Source: Paramecium pentaurelia (taxonomy: Eukaryota > Ciliophora > Oligohymenophorea > Peniculida > Parameciidae). From it: a stretch of DNA of 64,000 nucleotides. This document shows positions 48,120 through 59,840 of this stretch, piece after piece. How positions within the stretch are numbered: the stretch's first letter is position 1; each line of letters begins with the position of its first letter. The position numbers and the translations under genes are program-made. The notes under the pieces are model-generated. The model did no database searches, had not been told where the DNA came from, and worked only from the letters and a program-made list of their open reading frames with translations. The stretch is from contig CAJJDO010000103.1 of NCBI GenBank assembly GCA_905183005.1, forward strand, positions 280,976-344,975, written 5' to 3'.

Positions 48120-50767
48120 TCATTATGACAATGCTCCTCCAATTAATTGTTAAGCTCCATTGAATAAATTTATAGGGTTATTTCCATCGGTAAAGATGTA
48201 ACCTTATAATCCTAATCCCTTAAGCAACTCGGCTTACATTTCTGGTCCTGCATTAGCCATAGAAATAAGAGTATCTTATCCTAAAGCTTCAATAATTTAC
48301 TCAAACTTATTGGATTCAATTAAGGCTAATTCTTTGGCTCTTCTGATTTCAAGTTCTGCCTTCTCTTATTCATACTTAATATTTTAATCTTATTCCTTTT
48401 ATTTTTGTTTCAATGCAGCTTCCTTTTCAATCTTGTTAGCTTTGGCTCTTAATTGAGCTAATTCATATTCCTTTTATGCTTTAATTTATTCAGCCTTTGC
48501 AATAGCTTCAGCTTCTGCAATAGCAGATCCTTATTAAGTAACTTCTTGTGATTTATTTTCCATTTCAAGCAATTTTTATTTAGCAGCTTCAGCTTTAAGA
48601 TCATCTTCAATTCTCAATTAATCTAATTCACCTTGAGCTTATTATTCTTATTATTCAGCAACATGTTAAGCAGCTTATTCCTATTTTTTGGTTGATATTT
48701 CAATAGCTAATGAAACAGATCTTTAAAGACTCTATCTAGTTTAATTATCAACTGGTTCAACTGTTTTGATATCAACATTAGTTATAACAAGGTTATTCTT
48801 AGCCATAAGATATTCTTTTCTAATCTTTCCATTTTCATCAACACCAAAGATGGCTGTTCTTATAAGTTTGGCTGATGTCTTATGGAATTTATCAAAAACA
48901 ACAGAGGCAACAGCAGCTCTTACTTTAGAAGCCATTTGATTGCAGAGATCTCCAATGAAATCTTTGACAGCAAAGATCTTGGATGCAGATTCAATATTAC
49001 TTTCATCTACCTTAAATCTCCAATTATATGCTAATAGTAATTTCAAAACAGCATGATCAGATGTTTCAACAGTGATTTCATCAGTAGAGAATTCTGGACC
49101 CATCATAACATGTAATGTATTGACAATTCCAGGAGTCTTTGGTGTCTTACCAGATAAGGATAATTAAGTAAAGACTTCATCTGGTTCTAAGGATACCAAA
49201 GCAGGACCAAAAACAATCCTTGTCTTCTTGGTTTTGTAATCATAAACCTACACTGCTGTATTGAATGGTGCTCTGTAACTAACAACTTTCCATTTATCTC
49301 TTTTACCTCCTGTATGGAAATATTGAGATGACAATAATTATTCAACATTGTTAGGCAATTCCATAGACCATAATTCTTCATGAGATTTCAACATATATGA
49401 TTCTCCAAAGACAGTTCTAACTTAACCTGTTCTTGTGTCTCTAACATAAACACCTTCATTTTTATCAAGAGGGATTCTCTCTCTTTTTTCAACCACTTCA
49501 ACTACTATGGGTGGTGTGTAGATACATGGACCATGAATCATCCATTTATTACCTGGTTCATATTCTACTACAACTTCTTCAAATTGATCATTCTTAACAA
49601 GCTTTTTTTCAGTGAATTAGCATCTCTCCTTTGCTCTTAAGAGCAATGCTTGATCTTCTGATAAGATGTATGAATCTTAAATTCCATATTACAAAGATTC
49701 ATTGGGTCTAAGGAAAAAGCTTCTTGGACCTTCAACAAGTACTTTTGATCCAAATTTATTTCTTTGAGTTTCAAAATCAAATGGATTCTCTATTATACAA
49801 TATTGTCTTGGATCTAAAACCGTTAAATTTATAACTGTAACCAATTCTTCAAATACATCTACAATATGTGCTGATGTCTGTTCAGATGTTATCAGATATT
49901 CCTCTCCTGCCTTTCTCTCAACAGCTATTAATTATAAAACATATAAATTACAATAAACATCTTTAAAAGTCTAAATTGCTTTTAAATGTAATGCCTTTCT
50001 ATTATCTAAGATCTCTGCATCAATTGTCTTAATATACTCTTCATAAACTTATGGAAGATAGTATCCAGGATTTCTAATTAACCATTGTTCTCCTGATTTT
50101 CTATTAAGTCCATTAGAATCAGTTTCTTCTTATTTTGCTCTAATAAGTATTGCTTAATTTTCTTTAATTAGTATTGAATCTATTTGCCCAAGAATTTTTT
50201 CTTCAATTCTTGGATAATAAGTAGAAGGACCTTTAAATAGATACTGATCACCAGCTAAACTAAGTTATTATTATAATTAATAAGATACATTTCATTTTCT
50301 CCACTTTTAAAATTACGTTGTGCCTCAATTTTCAAAGCACTTCCTTCTTTCACAACGGTCAATTTTGTGGGCTATAGAATTAAGTTTTCTTTTGGAAATA
50401 GGGGGAATGGAGTACTATACTACTCGAAGAAACAAATCTCTCGTTCACCATGGAGAACAACAAATTAACTAAAAAGATGATTAATCACTTTACCCATATC
50501 TATCTTTTGTAGGCTAACCATCTTTATCCTTCACAATGGGGTTTTCTATTATGCAATAATGTTATTTTGGTAACACAATCATTTTTTATGGTTGTTATCC
50601 AGATGTTACCTTTGTTGTTATTTGTATCATACTTATTCATGATCCTAACGAATAAAGGTTTATGGGCCAATCTCAACTCTTGTCACATTTGAATTACAGT
50701 CCAAAACATGTATAAATTGGTATGGTAAGATCTTATATGTGCTTGTCTGTCCTTTAGCTTAAGACAT
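48120..50767 (-). CDS. MVP: Major vault protein
   Basis: About 855 residues. It forms the shell of the vault ribonucleoprotein particle. The N-terminal half consists of MVP repeats with the recurring phrase YCIIENPIVKDKDGQP / QYCIIENPFDFETQRNKFG and DRYGQ; introns of 23 and 25 nt lie in the first repeats. The shoulder domain is clear: PDEVFTQLSLSGKTPKTPGI, MMGPEFSTDEITVETSDHAV, LLAYNWRFKVDES, VRAAVASVVFDKFHKTSAK, and NLVITNVDIKTVEPVDN. The alpha-helical cap follows, and the C-terminus GYIFTDGNNPINLFNGAQQL matches the conserved MVP end. Start MSQAKGQTSTYKILPYQFIH fits the family N-terminus. The function of vaults is unsettled; ciliates are known to keep MVP. Confidence 0.95.
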
Positions 50768-51512
50768 ATATCTTTATTTTTTTAATAATTTATTTATATC
50801 AATTTTAATTCGTTTATATAATAGCAGCCAAAAGATATAGTCCCTTATATATATGACATCATTTATAATTTATATATTTAAAGCAGTTTTAACATTTAAA
50901 ATTCTTTTTTTTCTTTTTAACTCTTAATAAAAATTAGTTATGTGAAGTTTATTTAAATGTTTTACATCTTTATCCTTGATTCTCTTTTCTGATTTCAATT
51001 TGTAAAATTATAATCTAAATTGATTTACACATATTTGATTACAAAATTATTTATGATTTATGTATCTAATAAAACGATTTATAATTAACATTAATAAAAT
51101 GTATAATTAATATATTTAATAGTATGAAATTTTATTAAAATGTATTCCAAATATATTAAGTTTATTATGAAAGATGATTTAACTTAATTATTCCAAATTA
51201 TTAAACAAAATCCAATCAATTAGTTAATTAGGTCAATAAAGCAATGTATTTTGTTCTATTTTGATATTATAAAAAACTTAAAAATATTAATACTAATTTA
51301 TCTCTACAAGAAATAAAGTTATAATATGGAAAACTTAATCCTAAATGATTTTATTACAATTATATGATTAATTCAGAAATTATAATTTAAATTTTATATA
51401 GAAAATTAATCTAGAAATCAAAGTTTAGATGTATTTAAAAATAATAATTAATTCACATATATTTAAGTTTTATAATAAGAAAGTTAAATTGAATTTAAAT
51501 ATATCTTTATTA
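50768..51512. other. Intergenic AT-rich DNA
   Basis: Longest gene-poor spacer of the right half: MVP 5' flank and MORN gene 3' flank. A 75-codon plus-strand frame at 51140-51367 (MYSKYIKFIMKDDLTQLFQI...) is open but too short to support as a gene in this code. No structured RNA was seen. Confidence 0.45.
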
Positions 51513-52648
51513 TCAATTATTAGCATTATGTCCATCCCCAGCAGCTTCATCCAACCATCTTTATCTTCTACCATCAATCCATTCACCTTCTCTTTACTCT
51601 CCACCTGGTTTTACAAAGATTCCCTTTCCATGTTATTTACCTTTTTTCCATTCTCCTATATATTTTCTACCATCACTCCAAATAAATGTTCCCTATCCAT
51701 GTTTTTTATCATCCTCATAACTGATTAATATTAAAATAATAATTACTCTCCCTCATAACTACGTCCATCAGGCCAAGTTGTTGTTCCTCTGCCATGCATT
51801 TTATTTCTCTTCCACTCTCCTTAATATTTTCTATTGTCAGCCCAAATATAGACACCATATCCATGTATATCATTATTATCAAACTATCCTTCATACATAG
51901 AACCGTCAGCAAATACTAATTTCCCTTTTCCATGTTTCTTTCCTTCTTCATACTACCCTTCATAATGTGCTCCATCTGGCCAAGTCTCCTTACCATTACC
52001 ATGTTATTTATCATCCTTCCAAAATCCTACATATTGAGCTCCATTATTATGAATGTATTTTCCTTCTCCATTTGCTTTGTCATTAAGCCATTCACCTTCA
52101 TATACATCTCCATCGGCATGTATTAATTTACCTTTACCACATGCCTTATCATTTTACCAATATCCTTCATATACAGACCCTAAATAAATGAAAATTATAA
52201 TTACCATCTGGCCAAACTTATTTTCCCCAACCCCATCTCATTTTTCCTCTCCATTAACCAGCATATGTGGCACCTTTTTAAATAAATCATAGAAATTACC
52301 TGTCTCTAAAGTTACTGGTTCATACTCTTTTTATTCATCAGGAACCGGCTGTTGATTATTTTAACTATCTTTATGAGGATTAACTGAAGCTTCGTTGCTT
52401 TCTACTTGTTTAACTTTTTCATGATAGGACTCCTGCTTTTATTTGTCATCATGCTACTGTTCCTACTTTAATTCATCTAAATTTTCCTCTTTTGGTTAAG
52501 CTTGCTATTGGGCATCATCTTATGGCACATCTTCAACAGCCAAAGCTATCTCCATTTATTACTATTCCTCCATATCTAACTTTTATTTCTTATCCTCAAT
52601 TGTTTGTGCTACCATATCCTTACCACAAATTCCAGTGCAGTTGCCCAT
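51513..52648 (-). CDS. MORN-repeat protein with N-terminal myristoylation-like motif
   Basis: About 360 residues. The N-terminus MGNCTGICGKD has Gly2 and nearby cysteines, fitting myristoylation and palmitoylation. A Q/E-rich linker (~residues 15-110) leads to about nine MORN repeats of 23 residues, such as YAGQWRGKMRWGWGKQVWPD, YEGYWQNDKACGKGKLIHAD, YEGEWLNDKANGEGKYIHNN and YIGEWKKGKQHGKGIFV. At least one intron (25 nt) lies at the first repeats. MORN arrays bind membranes, PIPs or partner proteins and are common in cilia and cortex of ciliates. Acylation plus MORN predicts a peripheral membrane protein. It is adjacent to Vps8, on the same strand. Confidence 0.88.
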
Positions 52649-52710
52649 CCTCTTTTATATAAAATAATTTAATAATCAAAAAATCGATCATAATGGCCAA
52701 ATTATATATC

Positions 52711-55700
52711 TCATAAGTACTTAGAAACATCAATTTACATACGAGGTTTCAAATATTCTAAAAACTCAGTAAATAGATGCATCTCTTGTTCTCTCTTTAT
52801 TTTTTAATCTACTTTGACAATATCAATCTTTCTTAATTCCATTAACACTTTTCCAATATCATCTCTCTTATATGTAAATAATAAATTAAACAATTTTTGA
52901 CTATTTTCACATCCTAGAATGCTTAAATTCTTAAAAATCCAATCTTCTATAAATTCCTCCTATTTTTCCTATCTTAATTAATCTGCCAATACACTAAATA
53001 CTTTTTCAGATATCATAAAATCTTGATGACTTATATATAGATATAAAGCTTCAGGAATTCTTTTCATTTTTATTAAACAACAACTTTCCATACAAACCCT
53101 ATTATATAGTATTTAAATATATACCATTTTCTTTCTTATGCCTTTTCTCGCAATTCCTCTAATATCATATATTAACCTTCCAATGATTTATCTAATTTCT
53201 TCATTACTCTATCCAAAAATTCATTCTTTATCACTTCATCAGGTAAATCTTTTTATACTCTCCCTCTTAGAACCCAAGTAATATCAAATAAAGTGGATTC
53301 TTCCAATCTTAAAATATCCATATAGTTTAATAGATTAATTAATATATGATTGCTGTTAAATCGAAAAGAACAAATTGCAAATATATTTGATGAAAATGCA
53401 TATGAATATTGCAATAACTTTTCAATTTCTTTTTTATTATTTAATTTCCCAAAATATGTCATTTCTGCAATTTTAATCAAAACATAAATTTTTGATAAAA
53501 TTTGTAAATGAATTTCAGTCTATTCTAAATCTATTAATTATTTAATAACATATTTTACTCAAGATTTCAGGTAAAAATCCCTCTAAAATAGTCTTGCTTA
53601 TTGATATATTTATTTGCTTTCCTTCATTAATATACTATCTTAAATTATCTTAAATCCTTTCTGAAAAAACCAATAGAAAAACTTATAAGGTTTTTTTATA
53701 ATCTATTTCTAATAATTTTTCTACATTTTTAAAATCAAATAAATATTCAAATAAATCTTTGAACATAGATTTAAATTATTTATCAGTAAAAAATAGTTCT
53801 GGTTTTTATTAATTTTGACCAGTAAAACAAAACTAAAGAAAACTAATTATTATATAAAGATTACCCAAATAAACTATATTTTAATTACTCAATAGTTAAT
53901 GAAGTTATGCTACTCTTCTCATTCTAATGATGACTATCTGATAATACTGTTATTAAAGTAAGTATTCTCAAATATGGAGTTAAAAAATCATTAAATTATG
54001 AACAAACATATATTAAGGCTTCAATTAAGTCATTTTCTAAGCAAAATTCAATTAATTTTTTTGGATCAAATTATTAAATATTTTAGATTGAAAAAATAAT
54101 TCTTTGACATATATCTTTATCATTCATATCAGAAAATTTTCTTAAGACTTTTATTTAATTTTGATAAGGAATGTTTACATGAAATAATTTAATTAATTCT
54201 TTTAAATTATCATAGAATATATTTCCATAACCATTACTTTCCATAAAAGTTTCAATTTAATCAAATAATTATTCTTCATTTTGAGTTTTAATAAAAAATT
54301 AAATAACCTTTTATATACATGTATTATTAATTTATTAGTTTTTAATTAATTACGTCATAATAAATTGTAATCCCAAATTACCACATATATCCTAAATACA
54401 CTTATGTCTTTATGTGTCATTTTCAGGTATATCACATAAAAGTGTTAAATAACCTTTATGAATATTAAAGGCTGTTTCAAAACAATGATCCCATTCTTCA
54501 TTTTTACTCAATTCAATTAAATATTCATCCCATTTCTTTAATCTAATTGTATACAAATCAGTACCATTTAATATATTACATAATCCATTTTCAAAAGTTA
54601 TTTATACTAAAAATAAAATGAATCTAATATTTACAATTAGAATGCAATTTATTAAAATTCAATATTATATCATTTGAAATTTAATATCCATCTTAAATCG
54701 AATCCAAAATACCTTAACTAATTATAACTTTTTATTAATTGTCACTAACATATGAATTAAATTTTGGTTGATATTATCCATTTGATAAATTTTGTATTTA
54801 TTTTTCTTAATTATAATGTTTTTCTATTTAACTAAGAGTAAATGGTACTCCATATTCAAATTATGAAGTTGTCATTAATTTTAAATTAGTTGAGATTAGA
54901 CCATCAATATTATTTACAACAAATGATAAAAATATAGAATTAGTTATAAATTTACAAGTTAAAGGAAAAGTTTAAAGTGTAGCAAAATCTATTGCATTGT
55001 AAAAATGACCACCTTATATGATTTATATATTTGAATTGCTAGACATAACTTTAAATGCATAATATTCTCTACATCCCCAATTGATTATCAATAAAACATA
55101 TCTTTTATTAGTTTCTTTAAAATTACCCAATCCCCAAGTACAAGAACATTATATAGATAATTGTTATGATTCTAATGTATTAGGATAAGGTTAATTAAAT
55201 ACTAAATTATAAATAAAAGCATCTGGTCTCAAAAAGTTTAACAATAATTAAATTTTAGATTCTTCTTGATTTAATTTGTTTCCAAAATGTATCTATATGA
55301 CCTAGACTCTATTGGTAAATGCTACAGCCATCCAATATTTAGATTAAATAATTCTACTTGCTTTAACTTTATTATAATTCTAAACTTGTTTGTCATTATC
55401 ATCCATACATTAGATATGCTCTTAATAACTAGTATCCATAATAGATAGATCTTAAATGATTTAAGACATAGGAGCAATGTACTCTTCCTCTGCCATTTGC
55501 TTAATTATTAATATATATTTCTTACATTTGTTCTTATTTCTTCGATTTGTTATTTTTCACATAATATACCATATTTATAGATTGGAATTCCTAATATATA
55601 TTCAAATTATCCTTTATTATTTAATTCTAAAGGCATCTTTAAAATATAATTGTTATCTAATTGAATGATTAATTCATAATATAGACATTGATTTGTTAAT

Positions 55701-56164
55701 GGAACAATATCAACGTATTTAATAAGTTTTAGTCTACAATCGAAGATCTCTATAAAAGACTAAATAAAATATGTGCAATTACTTTGAGATTATATATTAC
55801 AAATTAATTATTAGAATAAACAACTAGTAAAAGTTATCCATCTTTAGAGATATGTATCATTTTAACCTTTCCTCTACTAATTAACAATTAATTCCCAAGT
55901 ACATAATGAATTTTTGTATAATTATCATCCTAAATTCTAAAATTTTTATACTTATCTAAAAATAACAATATATGCCTAATCCATTCCTACAAATACAAAT
56001 TCAGAATTCATTGTTATGAAAGTTGGTATTCCATATTCTGAAATTTTAGAATCAAAAAATGTCTTAAAAGTTTATGACTCTGTTTTAACAATACAATGTT
56101 CAATAATAATATTCTAATTTGGCTTAATCTTTTATCTTTCTTTTTCTTATATTGTTGATTTCAT
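52711..56164 (-). CDS. VPS8: Vps8-like CORVET tethering subunit
   Basis: About 1,100 residues. The N-terminal part is a beta-propeller (IPTFITMNSEFVFVGMDQ; VKMIHISKDGQLLLVVYSNN; SKYWMAVAFTNRVQVIQIHF). The alpha-solenoid then shows Vps8 signatures: LYTIRLKKWDEYLIELSKNE followed by EWDHCFETAFNIHKG, and FDPKKLIEFCLENDLIEALI followed by YVCSQFNDFLTPYLRIL (compare the family motif LxxxxLYdALIYV...DYvTPL). Vps8 is the Rab5-binding subunit of the endosomal CORVET tether. No RING finger was found at the C-terminus (EFLEYLKPRMQIDVSKYL). Several introns were not individually mapped, and an internal ATG at 55492-55494 (MAEEEYIAPMSQ) leaves open a two-gene model. Ciliates carry multiple Vps8 paralogues with distinct trafficking roles. 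Confidence 0.8.
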
Positions 56165-56227
56165 ACAAATAATAGTATTTATCTTATAATTTAGAATATA
56201 AATTATAATATATCAAAAAAAAAAAAC

Positions 56228-59200
56228 TCAGCAATTTCTCAAATTTGCAAATCCTCCTCCTAATTAGACCAATTCTTAAAATGTACCCTATTCTACTACT
56301 AAACCATTTTCCAAATAATATATTCTATCATAATCTTTTAATGCTTCTAATCTATGTGAAATTGTTATAATTGTTTTTCCACATTCTCTCAAATATTATT
56401 AAATAAAATCCTCTACTTATTAATCTACACTTGCAGTAGCTTCATCTAAACAAATAATATCTGGATTTTATAATACAACTCTTGAGAATGAAATCAATTA
56501 TCTCATTCCTTAAGAAATTGAATTTGAATCTATATAAGAATTACCATCCATTGCAACATATTTTGAAATCAAATCTTAATCTGAACAATCTAAATTCTCA
56601 CTTAATGTTCCATCAAATACAAATCCTAATTAAGGAATAACACCAACTTTGTTTCTCCATTCAAATAGTTATTATGATGGCACAGACATATCTCCATCAG
56701 TTTATTCATATAATTGAAATAATACTGCCAAAATTGAAGATTTTCCACTACCTGTTCTTCCACAAAATGCTACTCTTTTTCCTTATTCAATCTCTATATT
56801 TATTCCTTTCAAAGCTAATTAACCATTAAAATATTATAATTTAATATCTTTAAATTTTATGTCTTCTGAATAATTAAGACATTTATCTTATTCTATATTA
56901 TTATTACAATATTTATTTTGTCTTTCATAAGATACTAGTTCTTATTCACAAGTAGTTAAAGATAATGTCAAATCTCTAAATAAACTAATCTTTGTTAATG
57001 AATAATATAACAACAATTACAAAGTTGATTTACTTATAGGTAATTCATAAAATAAACTTAAAGCAGTAAATAATAGTATGAATAATACAATGAAACCTGC
57101 TACTAATTATAATCTTATCTATAACCACAATGCTATTACTCTACTACACCATTAAACTTATGTACTCTAAATTAATTTACTTAAAAAGATATCTTAAAAT
57201 TAATTATATAATAATACTTCTAAATTCTTCTCTTTTATTGAATGCATTTATTGTTAGAATCCCTTTAAATTATTCAAAAATTGAAGTTGCCAAATTTGAA
57301 TTAGTCTCTGCATCTAAACGACGCAATGATAGACTAGTTGGTCTATATAATTATTATAATCTATAAAATACAAGGGCTGATACAATTACAGGTAATATCA
57401 AATAATATTAAAGAACTACTAATACAATAAATGTTCCAATAAAATTAAAGATATTATTGCACAATAAATTCAATTCAAATGGAAATCTATTATCTACAAC
57501 ATTTTAATCATCTGAAAATCTTATTAATATCTCTCCACTCTCTTCAGCATCAAAAAAAGAACATTTTGCATGTATCACATGATTTAACAATTAAACAAAT
57601 ATTTTTTTTGCTTACTCTAAGTTTCCATATGCAAAAGATACAGCTCTTGATAATTTAATTATTATATCGATAAGTACTAACATGAACAATGTAAAAACAA
57701 ATGAATTATTAAAGATAAACATAGGATTCTCATTAATATATGTATTTAACCATATATCATATACATTAAATGAAATTTACATTAAAGCTAATGATACTAA
57801 TATCCATAATAAATTTAATAAGCCTAATGATTTTAAATAAAAAGACAAAGATTTTTGAGTTTTTTTTATTTCAACATCCTATTAGTTCTCTCTCTCATGT
57901 TATATTGTCTCTTATTAAATTAAATTCACTTTTTATTCTTTCAAATCAAATGTTTATTCTTGTAAATCTTAAAAATACATCTCAATCTCCTATTTATCAT
58001 AAATCACCTAACCATTTTTAATTATTATTATTTAATCTGCATATTTTTTGTATCTCTATAAATAATTATCATTTAATGCAAATATGATTGGTTTTGTTAT
58101 TTTTAATAAATTATTAAAAATACTATCTCCTACTTATGGATCTAAACTACTAAAGATATCATCCATTAGATAAATATCATTTTAATTGTATAAAGCTCTA
58201 CAAATACATAATCTCTATTTTTATCCTCCTGAAAGCTTAGATCCATCAGGTCCAACATCAAATAAGTCTTTTTCTGGATATTTTTATATATCATCAATTA
58301 AATTACTTTAAACTAAACATTATTTGTATAATTCATCATTGTATTTTGATTACATAAGAATATTATCTCTAATTGTTCCTTTAAAAAGCCAACTTTGTTA
58401 GGAGACATATGAAAATTATTAATTCACTTAAAAATAACCTGATTAAATTTTCATTTGATTTAAAAGTGAAAGCAAAAATGAAGATTTTCCAGATCCAACT
58501 TTTCCTCCTACAAATACTATATTATCAATTTTGAAATGAGGTATTCTTAATGTGAATTCACTATCAAAATCCCATTTAAGTTCAGCTTAATTAATTTCTA
58601 TACCCTCTTTAAATTAATTATTTGATTTTCTTGTTATAACAAAAGAATTAATTCTTAAAAATGATGTTTTTGCTTATAACATTCCTGCTAATGTCCATGG
58701 TAATGAATTTAAGGGATTTGTCAATAATGAAAATACATAAATTATAGTAAAAACATTTTCAAGATCATTATTTTATGAATATACATATAAAGTAACTGAA
58801 GATATTAATGTATTAGTAATAGACCAAAATAAGACACAGAGTGAATCCAACCATTTTGAACCTGCAATAATAGCAAATTCTTATTCTCTTATACTCATTA
58901 TTTTAGATTCCCATTTATTTTCCCATTTAAGAAATTTGATAGATTTTGGATTAGATATAAAATCTTTAATTGCTTTCATTCTTAAATCTTTATAAAGTAA
59001 GCCTGATGAATAATAATGACCTATTTTATTAGCAATTGCAAAATTGACTAATACTAAAATAATTGCTGTTGCAAATCCTACAAAAACAGCTTCTTATATC
59101 TACAAATATAAAATAGTCATTCCAATAATCAATTTTAGAATTAAAGACCAAAATTCATGAAAACTTATAAAGAAATTCATAATTGTATTAACGTCAATAT

Positions 59201-59744
59201 TGATAAGATTCATTAAATCTAAATTAGATTATGCTTCAATAGAATTATAAAGAGTTTAGATTAAGAATGATTTACATCTAAATTCTAAAATTTTTATTTA
59301 ATAATTGTATTGTGTATCAGTAATAGCAGATAATAAAGTTGAAGTTAAAACTGCACCTGAATAAATTAAAAAATCATTTATTGATTAATCTAATGCAGTT
59401 GTCAAATAATTTATTAAAACTGGAGTAGTGAATAAAAATATGACTGAGACAAATTTAAGTAATCCAATCCATATAAAGTATTTTAAAAACATTTTCTTTA
59501 ATGTCTATAAAATTGGTTCATTATTCTCAAAATTACCATCATATTCACTAATTAGTTCATTAGGTAAGTATTTGGAATTACTTAGAGTATTTTCTATTTC
59601 TTCTATAGTTATAATTCTTTCCTTTGATTGAATAATTTTGTTGATTTAAGTAAAGAATATACTTTTTAGATTTTATTTGGATTAGTAATTTTTAGATTTA
59701 TATTACAATAATTCTTCATTCAAAATTTCATGGTGCACTTTCAT
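56228..59744 (-). CDS. ABC transporter, ABCC (MRP)-type full transporter
   Basis: About 1,140 residues in the order TMD1-NBD1-TMD2-NBD2, without an extra N-terminal TMD0. NBD1: Walker A VGGKVGSGKSS, signature KLSGGQKQRLCICRAL, Walker B IYLMDDIFSSLDP. NBD2: Walker A GRTGSGKSS, Walker B region with EATASVD, switch His in ITISHRL, and QGTFQELVQLGG at the end. The D-loop Asp/Asp of NBD1 (DDIFSSLD, where a catalytic Glu is usual) marks the degenerate site typical of ABCC proteins. The N-terminus MKVHHEILNEELLQYKSKN is cytosolic. ABCC pumps export anionic conjugates or regulate ions; the substrate is unknown. Its 3' end is 64 bp from the Vps8 start, on the same strand. Confidence 0.9.
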
Positions 59745-59840
59745 TATTGACTTCTTTTTATATATATATATATATTGTATATTTTAAATTATATAAATTT
59801 TAAACAAAAGAAAATGCAGAATATAATAGACTTAATAAAT

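Noticed and set aside
51140..51367. 75-codon plus-strand frame in the MVP-MORN spacer
   Set aside because: With one stop codon in AT-rich DNA such frames are expected by chance, and no homology or exon structure supports it.
51429..52126. Plus-strand Ser/Ile/Pro-rich frames
   Set aside because: Antisense to the MORN repeats (Glu/Gly/Trp codons read backwards).
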